DNA from: Norana najaformis
Taxonomy: Eukaryota > Annelida > Clitellata > Crassiclitellata > Hormogastridae
Length of the DNA stretch: 64,000 nucleotides
Assembly (NCBI GenBank): GCA_964023275.1
Contig: OZ029923.1
Span: 6,097,229 to 6,161,228 of the forward strand
Direction: 5' to 3'
Each line of letters begins with the position of its first letter. Position 1 is the first letter of the stretch. Under the pieces are notes generated by a model. It made no database searches. It was not told the DNA's origin and saw only the letters and a list, made by a program, of their open reading frames with translations. The translations under genes were made by a program, and so were the position numbers. Below are positions 1 through 10,400 of the stretch, piece after piece.

Positions 1-1526
1 TAACGGTAATACTGGACTTTGGGATGAGCAGTTTGGTATTTTATAAGTGCACGATGTTAAGAAATTGGGTTAACATTTAGATCTGAGTAGTTGTAATGTA
101 ATCCTGCAGAAATTGCCTTGTTATATATTCATATTCAGACCTTGCTGTGAATATAATGTTCTTCCATTCTGTAACATCTTGAAGGTGTATCCATTAAATT
201 GTTTCAATAACCATTCAACTTATTAAAAGTGTTCGTATTTTAAACTGAATTGTTTCCGTTAAGGGTCCGCTGTTGTAAATGCGTAAACCTTCAGCAGATT
301 ATGAATGACTGGATGATTCTTATTTTCAGGGTCGTTTAGGGTTAATTAATTAGTTGTTTAGCTCTTTACTCACAGAAACTTATGTCGTCAATACTGTCGC
401 TTTTTTCAAACTTTGTTGGTTATCTTTTATAGCAGTGAACAGTTTCCAAGTATTTGTCTCAGTTTATCTTGATCAGAAACAGTGTAAGTTGATTAAGCTG
501 ATGCTGCAAGTGCCTTTCTCATGTAACCATTTCGTGTGCCTTCGCCATTTGTCTTCCAGGACTGGTGTAAAAAGATGAACAAAGTCTTCGGACTCTCTAA
601 TATATGTCTGTCATTTGAATTACTGGATCCTGTAGCTTTTTTCGTATGAATATAATCGAATGTTATACAGAGCTTGATGTCATGCGAGACAAATTTTAGC
701 ATTGCTTCTTCTATTTAATTAGCAGATTTGCATGTTTTGAATTTTTTATCTCTTCTAAGTTCGTGATTCTAAATGTAAAGCTGAGGAAATTTCCAATTAT
801 CTGATATTGGCTTCTGTATATAATTGCGGTTTCAGAAAATTGTGAACTTTAATGTTTAAAGACAGGCAGGAACTACAGTTGAGCGGAGCAGGCATGGTCT
901 TGGCTAGGAAAAGTTGCTGACCTTAAAAGGAGTTAGTCACGTTCTACCTAACTGAGTGCTAAAAACTGTTTGCAAATGATGCTTCTGAATTTAGTTTCAG
1001 ATAATTGTGAATTATTTTGTATTTTAACGGCTTATTAACTTTCTGTAACTGTTTGAAACCTGTTTCATTTGTGTTTCTTCTGTGTTTCCGAGGCTTTTAT
1101 GATTCGTGTAATGAATTGAATTTGGGTGTAACTGGCCAGGTACCACATATATGTCAGGGCCAGGTTTGAGTTTAAACCTCTAAAATGTCTGCTTGTATCA
1201 TGGTATGTGCAACCTGTCATGGGCGTTTTCTTTAAGGCTGCCCATCTTTAAAAGTAGTTTTGGATTTTCTGGGTGTTTAGTTTTGTGAAACATGATAAGC
1301 GTAGGCTGGTTTTCCGGTTCCATGCCATTTCAGTATCTGCTACACGAGTTAATATATCACTGCGGCGGGAAACGCATGTAATAACTTTCGGTATGGTATT
1401 TGCAGCTGTCTTTTAAAGACCGAGATGTCAGATCTTTCGTTTCTGTTGAGCTTTGCTGCCGACAGATGGAAGCAGTGTATTAGTATGCAGTAAAGAGACC
1501 AGACAGAATGGAATTTTCAGCCAAGG
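1..1526. other. AT-rich non-coding stretch, no gene recognised
   Basis: No open frame here resembles a known protein, and no splice-bounded reading frame could be linked to SPIDR downstream. A short GC-richer patch with GCGGCGGGAAA (about 1361-1372) looks like an E2F-type site, but no gene starts near it. The stretch could be an intron or 3' UTR of a gene lying upstream of the window. Confidence 0.5.
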
Positions 1527-2078
1527 GTGTCATCCATAAAGGACGTCATCAAAATTACCCAATTTGGACCCCTCTATACCCCTTGTCCGCATTTGGTATT
1601 ACTCTCCCACCCCACCCCTTTGCGAATGTCCGCACATCAAGTAAGTACTAAGACCTAGATTAGATTAGATTAGATTGTTGACCTTACGCGGCTAACGGTG
1701 ATAGGGGATGGGGGTATGTAGATACTGTTGCACCCTGTAAGGGAACTCTAATAACATTAAATCCAGCGCCATAAAAATCGTCTACTATCGGATTTCAGTT
1801 GGTGTTTATAGCCCAAGCTGTACTGACGAAGACCTTAAATGGCGTGGCGCCCATTCAAACGGGCAGCGGTGGTGAAGGGTCTAACCCGATAAATTCTTTG
1901 AAAAATGAGCAGGATTGAGGACATGCGGTCACTATAGAAAAACGCGTACATTTACTTTTACTGAAATAAATGTATACCAACTATAGATGCAGACGTCCGC
2001 TTTGGGCAAAACCCCCCTCAGCAGTTACAGCATTTGGGTGCTCCCTCCCTTTTTGCGGACGTCCGTTATGGACGACTC
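1527..2078. mobile_element. MITE-like element with ~21-bp imperfect terminal inverted repeats
   Basis: The left end (1527-1547) and the right end (2058-2078) are inverted repeats matching at 18 of 21 positions, both with the inner motif GGACGTC. There is no coding capacity. The left ~270 bases recur at 61238-61490 with the same order of blocks (ATAAAGG, GTCCGC, CCTAGATTAG, TTGATC or TTGACC, GGCTAAC, GTTGGTGTTTA), so this is a dispersed family. A family-A SINE copy (about 1832-1970) sits inside the element. This looks like a non-autonomous DNA transposon; the transposase family is not identifiable from the ends alone. Confidence 0.6.
1832..1970 (+). repeat. SINE-like repeat family A, nested in the MITE
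   Basis: Shares ordered blocks with copies at 12355-12525, 17722-17800, 28060-28220, 46285-46410, 53878-54160 and 54590-54755: GACCTTAAATGGCGTGG, GCCCATTC, GGGCAGCGGTGGTGAAGG, TGAAAAATGAGCAGG, GTACATTTAC. The copies are short, have no open frame and end in an A/T-rich tail, as SINEs do. Confidence 0.6.
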
Positions 2079-2104
2079 AAAGTCGTTTTGTGTGTACTAG
2101 CCTT

Positions 2105-2155
2105 AGACATCATGAATATTAATAAGTATGTTGAGTATTAATATTCATGACGTCT
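2105..2155. repeat. Short hairpin, 20-bp arms, 11-nt loop
   Basis: Arm 2105-2124 and arm 2136-2155 are reverse complements with one mismatch (AGACATCATG against AGACGTCATG); the loop is AGTATGTTGAG. Weak complementarity continues outward to CTAG on both sides. It lies 27 bp beyond the right end of the MITE and may be a tiny foldback element or a cruciform-prone palindrome. Confidence 0.65.
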
Positions 2156-2159
2156 ATGG

Positions 2160-2832
2160 GACTAGCTCGATGCTCAGTGAGAATCTGTGATAAAAAATAG
2201 TACAACTCGTGTTTATGCGTCCAAGGAAGCAGGATTTCGAGGGGGCTTTGCTTGAAGACCAAAATTACCAGATATCTACCTGCTTTATAATCATTGTTTT
2301 AAGTAAGTCAGTGTTTTAAATATATCGCATTTCAGTTACTAAGTGTGATTGCTTTGTTAAACAGGAAAATTGTAATCGGAAGGCTTGAAATATTGATACT
2401 ATATCTTAAACGTTTAGCATGCTTGAAGAATTAATCAGTTAAGCAGCAGTTGAAGATTTGGTTTGGCTGGCGGTTTGTAAATAAGTTGGTTTGTGTGATG
2501 CAGTGATCATGGTATGAAATATCTGAACATTTTACATAGCATGCAAAGCATGTGATATTGGTATAACTGGTCTGGAGTTTATGTGACATGCATTCAGTAT
2601 GCTTGTTTGTGTTCCTTTAATGGAGTCTGAAATCAGAAAACTGCAAAAACATCGCAAACGTGTTTCTGTGTTTTTCGTGTTGAGTGATAAATGCTTATCG
2701 TAAGCATTATACGAATTGATGATAATGTCTGTATCTTTCTGTGTATATCTGTCTGAATGTATGTATATTTTTAGATATGTTTGTATGAAAGAGACATGAA
2801 TATCTTGTTCAGTGCATGCATTACAGTGAGAG

Positions 2833-2835
<3 letters not shown>
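2160..2835. other. Unassigned non-coding DNA
   Basis: AT-rich sequence without a recognisable gene, repeat family or RNA. It ends at the (GA)n run. Confidence 0.5.

Positions 2836-2904
<69 letters not shown>
2836..2904 (+). repeat. (GA)n microsatellite
   Basis: An uninterrupted dinucleotide GA run of about 34 units. Confidence 0.95.
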
Positions 2905-2906
<2 letters not shown>

Positions 2907-3035
2907 CTGCTTAATTAGTCTACAAGTCCATGTAGGATCCAGTGTGTCGCCTTGGTGTTAAGTAAGACCTGTTGGCACGGGGAAGAAATTTTCAATAAAT
3001 CCAGATTCCATGCAAATATAATCATACCAAGACCA

Positions 3036-3215
3036 TCCAGCGGATGGTAGCCTACTGGAGAGAGTGTTCAGATTTTAACACGGAGAGTGCGGGTTCGAAA
3101 CTCCCCTGAGACGGTTAATGTGTAGGGACCTTGAGCAAGTCCTTCACTCACAATGCTCGGCGCCATGGATTGATGCAGAGTCATTAGATAGCGGCGTCTA
3201 ATAAATGCATAAATA
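3036..3215 (+). repeat. tRNA-headed SINE, family C (sense copy)
   Basis: Has a tRNA-like head with A-box-like GGTAGCCTACTGGAG and B box GGTTCGAAACTCC. The body contains GAGCAAGTCCTTCACTCAC and TCATTAGATAGCGGCG, and the 3' end ends in TAATAAATGCATAAAT. The same body is seen in reverse at 34780-34970 and 48755-48925 and partially at 14120-14283 and 52595-52725. This is the organisation of a Pol III-transcribed SINE; it is not a functional tRNA gene. Confidence 0.7.
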
Positions 3216-3888
3216 ATTCCAGTTCCAGGTCTTCATGGTCGTCCAGGTCGCACTTTGCTAAAACAGTACAGAGTCGAAGATCAGTTTGTTCCGCTAACCC
3301 CAGTTTGAGAGGCAGCAATATTAGAGAATGACCCGGATTGGCAGTGGCAAGAGGCGGGCTAACTCTGGCCCTGTGAACGTGGCTGGGTGGGGAAGTACTG
3401 ATGATTTCTTAGCCTCGGCACCTGAGGGTGGGTGAGTGGTCAGTCCTCTCCACGAGTGTCACGCCTTGTTTTGACAGCGTCTACCTTGTACAGTCCAGCT
3501 AAGTTCAGGTTTGCGGGGAGGTCAAAACTTGCATGGGAGCCAGAGACGGATTACCTTCTGGTACCAACAGTGGGACAAGCGTTATACTCATTTTTTTATA
3601 ACTGAGTTCGCCAGGAGCGCTAGATCGTAAACCTTTATATACATTGTACTTCAATGAATTGCTAAGGCCTATTTAGCAGAGCCACCCTTGTTTGGACTAC
3701 GATGTTCCCTCTCCCCCTCCCCGATGGCGTTGAGTATGAATTATGCAGATCTTAAGGGCCCAAACAATAAGAGGCCTTTCCGATTCGTTGGCACCTTATT
3801 CAAAGGCCGCAGTCAACGACGCAGGATACAATAATATTATAGTAGGCCGATAGCTGCCTGCTATCGCACATTAATTTGAAAATAAGGT
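3216..3888. other. Unassigned non-coding DNA
   Basis: No gene or clear repeat recognised between the family-C SINE and the family-A/B fragments upstream of SPIDR. Confidence 0.45.
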
Positions 3889-4095
3889 AATCACATGCAA
3901 ATGAGCAGGATCGAGCCCTGCAATAGAAAACCGTGTACATTTAGCCTACATGTACGTCTTACTACCTGACTCTTGGATCTTGACCTGAAACCGAACCCTT
4001 CCTGTCTATCGATTTTGTTTTGACTGAGCGCATGTGAATAAGCCAGTTCCTTCGACTTCGCTTTATTTGGGCCCTGTAAAACTCTCTTGCTATGA
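3889..4095. repeat. Abutting fragments of SINE families A and B
   Basis: 3889-3945 carries the family-A 3' blocks (ATGAGCAGGATCGAG, AGAAAACCGTGTACATTTA). 3970-4095 is a reverse-strand copy of family B, recognised by TCTATCGATTTTGTTTTGAC, TGAGCGCATGTGAATAAGC and TTGGGCCCTGTA. Families A and B also occur close together elsewhere, so they may be parts of one composite element. Confidence 0.55.
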
Positions 4096-4450
4096 TTAGG
4101 AGCTGTATAAGTCGTCACACTAGACCAGATTTATATAAAAAATATGTATTTGTTATGAAAAAACAAAAATAACGAATCGGACTAGTGACAGTACTGGATG
4201 TAGCTGTTCATGTTCCGATTCAGACTGGTCTGATATTCGAAAATATAAAGTAAAACCGATAAAAACATTTGTAAAGTTACAATTGGGCTTTAAATTTTCA
4301 CGTTCCCGTTGCCGGGTGTCTCCATGGCCGCGAAATATGACATTTTATTTCTTCTTATTTTTTGGATGGTCAAAAATATTAAATAGCATTAAAAATGCAT
4401 CAGAAAATCAAACTGAGAAAAAGTAAATTATTCTGATTGAGTTTATTGCT

Positions 4451-4470
4451 CTAATACACGCGTGTATTAG
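4451..4470. promoter_or_regulatory. Perfect 20-bp palindrome next to the SPIDR start codon
   Basis: The half-site CTAATACACG is followed directly by its exact reverse complement; the palindrome ends two bases before the proposed SPIDR ATG (4473). It would lie in the 5' UTR or core promoter. It could bind a dimeric factor or form a stem in the mRNA; neither is shown by the sequence. Confidence 0.5.
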
Positions 4471-4472
4471 GG

Positions 4473-7400
4473 ATGCCGTCTAGAAATTCGCGTAAACGCA
4501 AGGTGGATAGATTTTCTTCCGATTGGATGTAAACTATAGGCTACAAATAAAACATACGTTTGCTATGATCATTTTTAGCTTGGGTTTAATTTCAAAAGGA
4601 AAGTTTGTCCTAATCTGCCTATCTTCAGTTATGGACTATCCACTACACTTTTAGACCCAGTCCAATGGGCATGAATTAGCATAGTCGCTCTACTGTATGG
4701 GCATCGACTTGTAACGTAAGCGAGAAATACCCTGCACCAATGAGGCGAATTTTCCCTTCCCTGTAAATTACATCCGACTTTTTGACTGTTCATAGTTTTG
4801 CCACTACCATCATTAGCATTGCTCTTCATGTAGAGGGTTTTCTTTCTCTGAAAATGCCGCAATATACATGTTATGCACTTCTTGTTTGTATTCACTAGTT
4901 GAGCTATGGTGAAGAGGCAGGCAAGGTTGGATCCAAGCCATTACCAGAACAGAAACACACAGCCGAGAATGTTGTCGGAGAGGAGTGGAAGAGACGAATG
5001 GAAAGTTTCGACCTCAGTTCCTCTATGCGAAAAAAGTTGTTTCCTGCGCAAACAAAAATGCCTGCAAGCCTCGTTGCTCCGAGATTCAGCGACTTAGGTT
5101 AATGTTGAATGCATTGTTTGCAGTAGATGTTAAGCTTTGTTACATTACCAATACTTTTTGTCAACCTCTGAAGATAGTCTTTTGTACAGTATTTATCTTA
5201 AGAACTAATGTATTTGCCACTGATGTTCTATGAAAGTCCTGATATTAGCTGAATTAACATGCACGATACATGAAATTCTGTTTTCACCAAATCTAAAGAC
5301 TTCTGTAGCACCATTATCGTAATGCCCAAGATGTCAGTCGATGGTCGCTTCAAGTCAAAGTCGCAGTCAAAAATCATGAACTGTTGGAGAAGCTGGGTCG
5401 AATACAACTGAGTGCAGCTCACTGGTGAGCTTTTGTAGAGGACTAGCAGTTATTCGTGAAACGTAGATGGTTGTGTTGGTACTGCTTTGGCCTCCTGCTT
5501 ATGCCTCCATGTCCAGTGGTATTGCTGATTTGTTAATTCACTGGACAACAAATTTTTACAAAAGTCATGTTACTGAAATGAAATTAGTCAGTTCTTATCA
5601 ATTTGTATGTGCTGAACACGAATATGACAGTGAAAATGCTGAATTGGCTCTAGTTTTTTTGTAATCTGAAATGAAGTAATTTTATATCACACAATGCATG
5701 CCAATAGTGATACATTTACAGTTAATATTTGTAAAACCAGGTCATAGACTAGTTCTTAGATTTTTTTGCCTGTCTCTTGTACAGCTGTTCGGGAGCATCT
5801 CTGCGGAGTGTCCAGCAGTAGTCAGCCAACATTGTAGTGGACCATTTTCCCTGGTACCTTTGCTCCATTGTTGCGATATCTTGATGAAAACGTTCGCCAT
5901 GTTCGTCACTAACCATACCACAGTTGTCAGGGAAGAAATCCAGATGGGAATGAAGGAAATGCATCTTCAGAGACATATTGCAGCGAAATTTCTGGTACTG
6001 CTTGAGCATGTCTTCTACTAGTTCCTTGTAGTTTTCTGCCCTAACATTCCCCAGAAAGTCTGTAGACACTAGACGAAAAGCATTCCATGCTTGTTTCGCA
6101 TCACCCTCCAGCAAGTTGTTGAAGCGGTCATCTTTGAAGAGTTCTCTAATCTGAGGACCCACAAAAACTCCCTCTTTAATCTTTGCTTCGCTGAGTCGAG
6201 GGAATTTTTCATGCAGGTATCGGAAAGCTGGCGAAGTGCGGTCCATGGCTTTCACGAAGTTCTTCACCAAACCTAGTTTGATGTGAAGGGGTGGTAGTAG
6301 GATTTTGTGAGCCTCAACCAGAGCTGGGTGCTGGATATTCTTCTGTCCAACTGCCATGTTTTGTCTGGGAGTCCATTCCTTCCGCACGTAGTGCAACTCT
6401 CTTGCTCGGCTATCCCACTCACACAAGAAACACATATATTTTGTATATCCTTGCTGCAGTCCCATTAAAATGGCAACTACCTTCAAATCACCACACAGGT
6501 GCCATTTGTACCTGTTATAGTCAATGGAATGCAGTAGCTGTTTTAGGTTATCGTATGTCTCTTTCATGTGGACAGCATGCGCTAATGGAATAGATGGAAG
6601 ACGGTTTCCATTGTGCAAAAGCACAGCCTTAAGACTCAGTGTTGAAGAGTCTACACAGAGTCTCCATTCTTGTGGGTCATGAGTGATCTGTAAGGCATTC
6701 ATGAGGTCGTCAATATTGGAACAGAATACCAGATTACCTTCCTTCATAAAGAAAGGTTCCAACTGCTGATGGCGCTTTCTATATGAAGTAATTGTGACAT
6801 CTTCTTCTAGAAGATTCCATTGTTGGAGTCTTGATCCTAGCAATTCTGCCTTGTTTTTGGATAAGTCCAAATCACGAACAAGGTCATTTAGTTCTTCCTG
6901 TGTTATTCTGTGTGGGGTTGATGATGCACCACACTGCACGCTGACGGACCAGGAGAAGAACATGTCGGCTCACCCTTGTCCTCATCAGATGAATCAAGAA
7001 AAATATATTCTGCTGGAGGTTCTGGAATAGGAAGTCCATCACCATGTGGAACTGGTCTCAATGCTGACGGAATGTTTGGGTAGACTATTGTCGACTTCTT
7101 TTGCTTCGTTATTCCACCGGAAAGAGGAGGAACCAAGCAGAAGTAACAGTCATCTACGTGGTTGCTTTGCTCTCTCCACACCATGGGAACGGCAAAAGGC
7201 ATTGATGGTCTTTTGTCATTCAACCACTGTGAAAGCTGTGTTGTACATGTAGCACAGCATATATGCGGGGCCCATGGCTTGTCTTGGTCACCAACCTTGC
7301 ATTCGAAGTAAGCATGATATGCCTTCTTGACTTGATAAGTGATACTTTTCTTCTGGTTGGCAAATGTCACTTCCCCACAAATGTAACAAAAGTTGTCCAC

Positions 7401-10400
7401 AGTATTTACGCACTTCCGAGGCATTACTGTTCTGTATTGTATCTAAATGGATAAAGTAATAATAGTTTTATAAAACAGTAACTTAAACTGTCTCGCACAA
7501 AGTCTGTAATATTGTAAATGCTCAACCGTTCCGACTCGCTTTATATAGTACACTGCTGACGTCATCTTACGTCAGCAGCCGACTGGCTGTAGTTTTACAT
7601 TGCATCAGAAAATGACGTAATCAACTGTGCATGGTGTGTCCATGATGGGATTATGCAATGAGGTGGAATATTACATCATTCTAGACTTATTTAGGATATT
7701 GTCGCAGTCCTACTGCATAAATTTACATGGTGAAACATGAAAAATGATTTGTTAATTATCGTGCCTCTGATTCAATTTTTTTACGTCTGGCACTTTAATC
7801 TCTTAATATTCATTCATATTCATTCAGGTTGCTTAGTTTTACATTATCTCTGTATTAGATGGATATCTTCTATCGTGTTTTTTATTCTAGCAAATTCGCT
7901 TAAAACCAAGCCATCTCAGGAGTCAGAAATTGACATTGACTGGCTGCCATCTAGTGACGAAGAAGAGTTTCGCATCTACGAAACGCAGAGGACAGACGAA
8001 GACACTGAGGACGTTATGACTGCTGTCGACAGGAGTCATAGGAGTCACTGTACTGAGGGCTCATTGCCTGACGAGTCAACCCCTGACATTGAGTTTGTCA
8101 GCAGTCCTGCTGTCCAAAAGAGTCCATTCATCCTTCGTAAACCAGTTATTATCAATAGCCCAGTAATGATGAGACATAGCCCAGTTATTGACAGTAGCCC
8201 AGTTATTGAGAATAGCCCAGTCATACAGCATTGCCCTGTTATTGAAAATAGCCCTGTGAGCCAACATTGTCCAGTTATTGACAATAGCCCAGTCATCCAG
8301 CATAGCCTGATTATTGAGAATAGTCTGGCTGTCCAGCGTAGCCTGGCTTGTGAAAATAGCCGAGTCAGCCCTGTCATACATAGTCGAAGAAAAAGCTGTT
8401 TGCAGAAGTCGGTGCCTCGTCTCATTTCTTGCGCTACAGAAGATCAGCTGAGCAAAACAACAACATCCTGTGACAGCAGTGACGATGGAGATGGTAATGA
8501 GTCAGTTTCAAGAAAGAAAAATGACTGCCCATCCCAGGTATCAGGAAGTTTCTTTGTTTGTTTACTCCAAGAACCTTTGATTTTGAGTTTTTTAGAATGT
8601 ATACCCAGTAAGTTTTCTTGTAAGAGGATCTCAAATTATATACAAATCTAGCATGGTCTGTTGAAAATTGTTTAAAAATTACATCACCATAGAAAATAAA
8701 CTTGTAACTCAACCTTGTTATAAAGCAGTTCTTGAATTGGCTTTTGAAGACAGCGTTTTAATATTCCTCTGGTGTACATAGCTTCTACCACAGTGTGAGT
8801 TTCAGAGGTCCTTAAAATGGGCTGAATATACAATGAGATACATACCAGTCTATGTTCATAACAATCTTCTTATTTCCTGAGGTAATTTCTTGTTGCATAA
8901 ATGCTGATAATATTAGTATTATTAAAAATATATTTGGTAATCATAACAGAAAACCAATGTGTTCTTGCAGCATTCAGAAGTTCCGATATCTCAGTATGAA
9001 TCCGAGGAAGATGGGAATTCGCCTGGCAGTGGAGATGATGAGGTAATTGACTGCTTCTAAGGACCAGTTATTCTGTCAAATTAATCTAACATGTCTGCTG
9101 CTGTTTTTATTTATTTCGTTTCTCTGAAGTGAGACATTCACTTGTGAGTCATCCAAGTACCAACGCTGTGTTTGGCAGAGGCTCACAAATTCATGACTTG
9201 ATATTTGAATTTTCAGTTAGTATAGGTTTATGGTGTGTAAAGTGGGGGACCAGTGCTGGTCCTCCGATCATGTCAGTTTTTGGCTCTGGTCCCCAGTTCT
9301 GGTTCTCAGTTCTATTCACCGGTGTCAGTCCTCAACTATGGTCCTCAGTTCTGGTCATCAGGTCTCAGTTATGGTCCTCAGTTCTTGTCACTGATGGCCC
9401 TCGATTCTGGTGACCTTTCCATGAACAGACCAGTCCGTGAACAGGTCCAGTGAGCAACACAGTAATATTAGTAATATTAGTAATATTAGTTGTTGTATTA
9501 TTGATAATTATGTGAAGCGCTTAGAGGCTGAGGATGCTGATGAAACTGTTTCAATATCATCTCCACCTGGTTCTCAACTGGAATCTAACCCTGGTCAGCC
9601 AGTGCCAGTGCATGCCAGTTCGTCTAAGGGCAGGGACTTGATCGAAGGTCTGCAGCGATACTTTCTAACGCCAGAAAAGAATCTGCAACCAGAAGATGTT
9701 GCGGCTGCTGAGTCGACTACGAAGAAACGACAGAAATTTTTAAAGTAAATTGTGTTTCCTTGTGATCCTTTTTAAAGTTGGTTGAAAATTTGAGCAAAAT
9801 TCTCTTGCGTTCCCATACAGCACAACTTAAAAGACTCAGTTAATCATAGTTTGCCTGAATTTTGATCTCTTGATTGTCATGGGCTTTTTAAAGTGCTATG
9901 TAAATCCCAGTTTGCTTGCATTACATTGTTTGTGAGGGATTCTAATATAATAATAATGTTTCATTTTGAGGTTCACAGCGTGATTTCCGTGATATTCTGT
10001 TTGTTGCAGAGGTGGGTTTGCTGAGAGACTGAATAAACTTGCGACAAGGCAACGAACAGCGACTTCCTGTTGGCTTCACAAGAATCGGACAACATCCGGC
10101 AATGCTGGTTGGCTTAGTTGAAATGCTAATTAATTGATTAATTGATTGACTGGTTACTCATGAAGCAAAAGCCACAATAGGTAGAGGTAAGCTACATGGC
10201 AGTCTCATCCTCCGTTATTCTGATGTCTACGTCACCTGGTTAACTGTTGTCGAATCTTGATTGTCACAGAAGCGTGGTCTTGTAGGAAATGCCCAAGTGT
10301 TTTTCAAAAGTGTTAAAGTTGGCTTTATGAAATTTAGGTGTGTTGTCTACAAATGCCCCAACACAACCTCCACTAGATTACCATGCAACATCTGTATTTT

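Noticed and set aside
4899..5102. SPIDR exon 2 beginning at 4899 after the stronger CACTAG acceptor
   Set aside because: Phase from exon 1 (ends 4528, phase 2) fits the AG at 4902-4903 and not the one at 4897-4898; a different first exon would be needed for the latter. Kept as an alternative only.
5666..7684. Terminal inverted repeats around the transposase-like gene (about 5666-5684 and 7666-7684)
   Set aside because: Similarity of about 14 of 19 in AT-rich sequence; not convincing without other copies.
8045..8425. Minus-strand frames of 126 and 101 aa opposite SPIDR exon 3
   Set aside because: They exist because the 18-bp coding repeat keeps all frames open; the plus strand is the conserved one.
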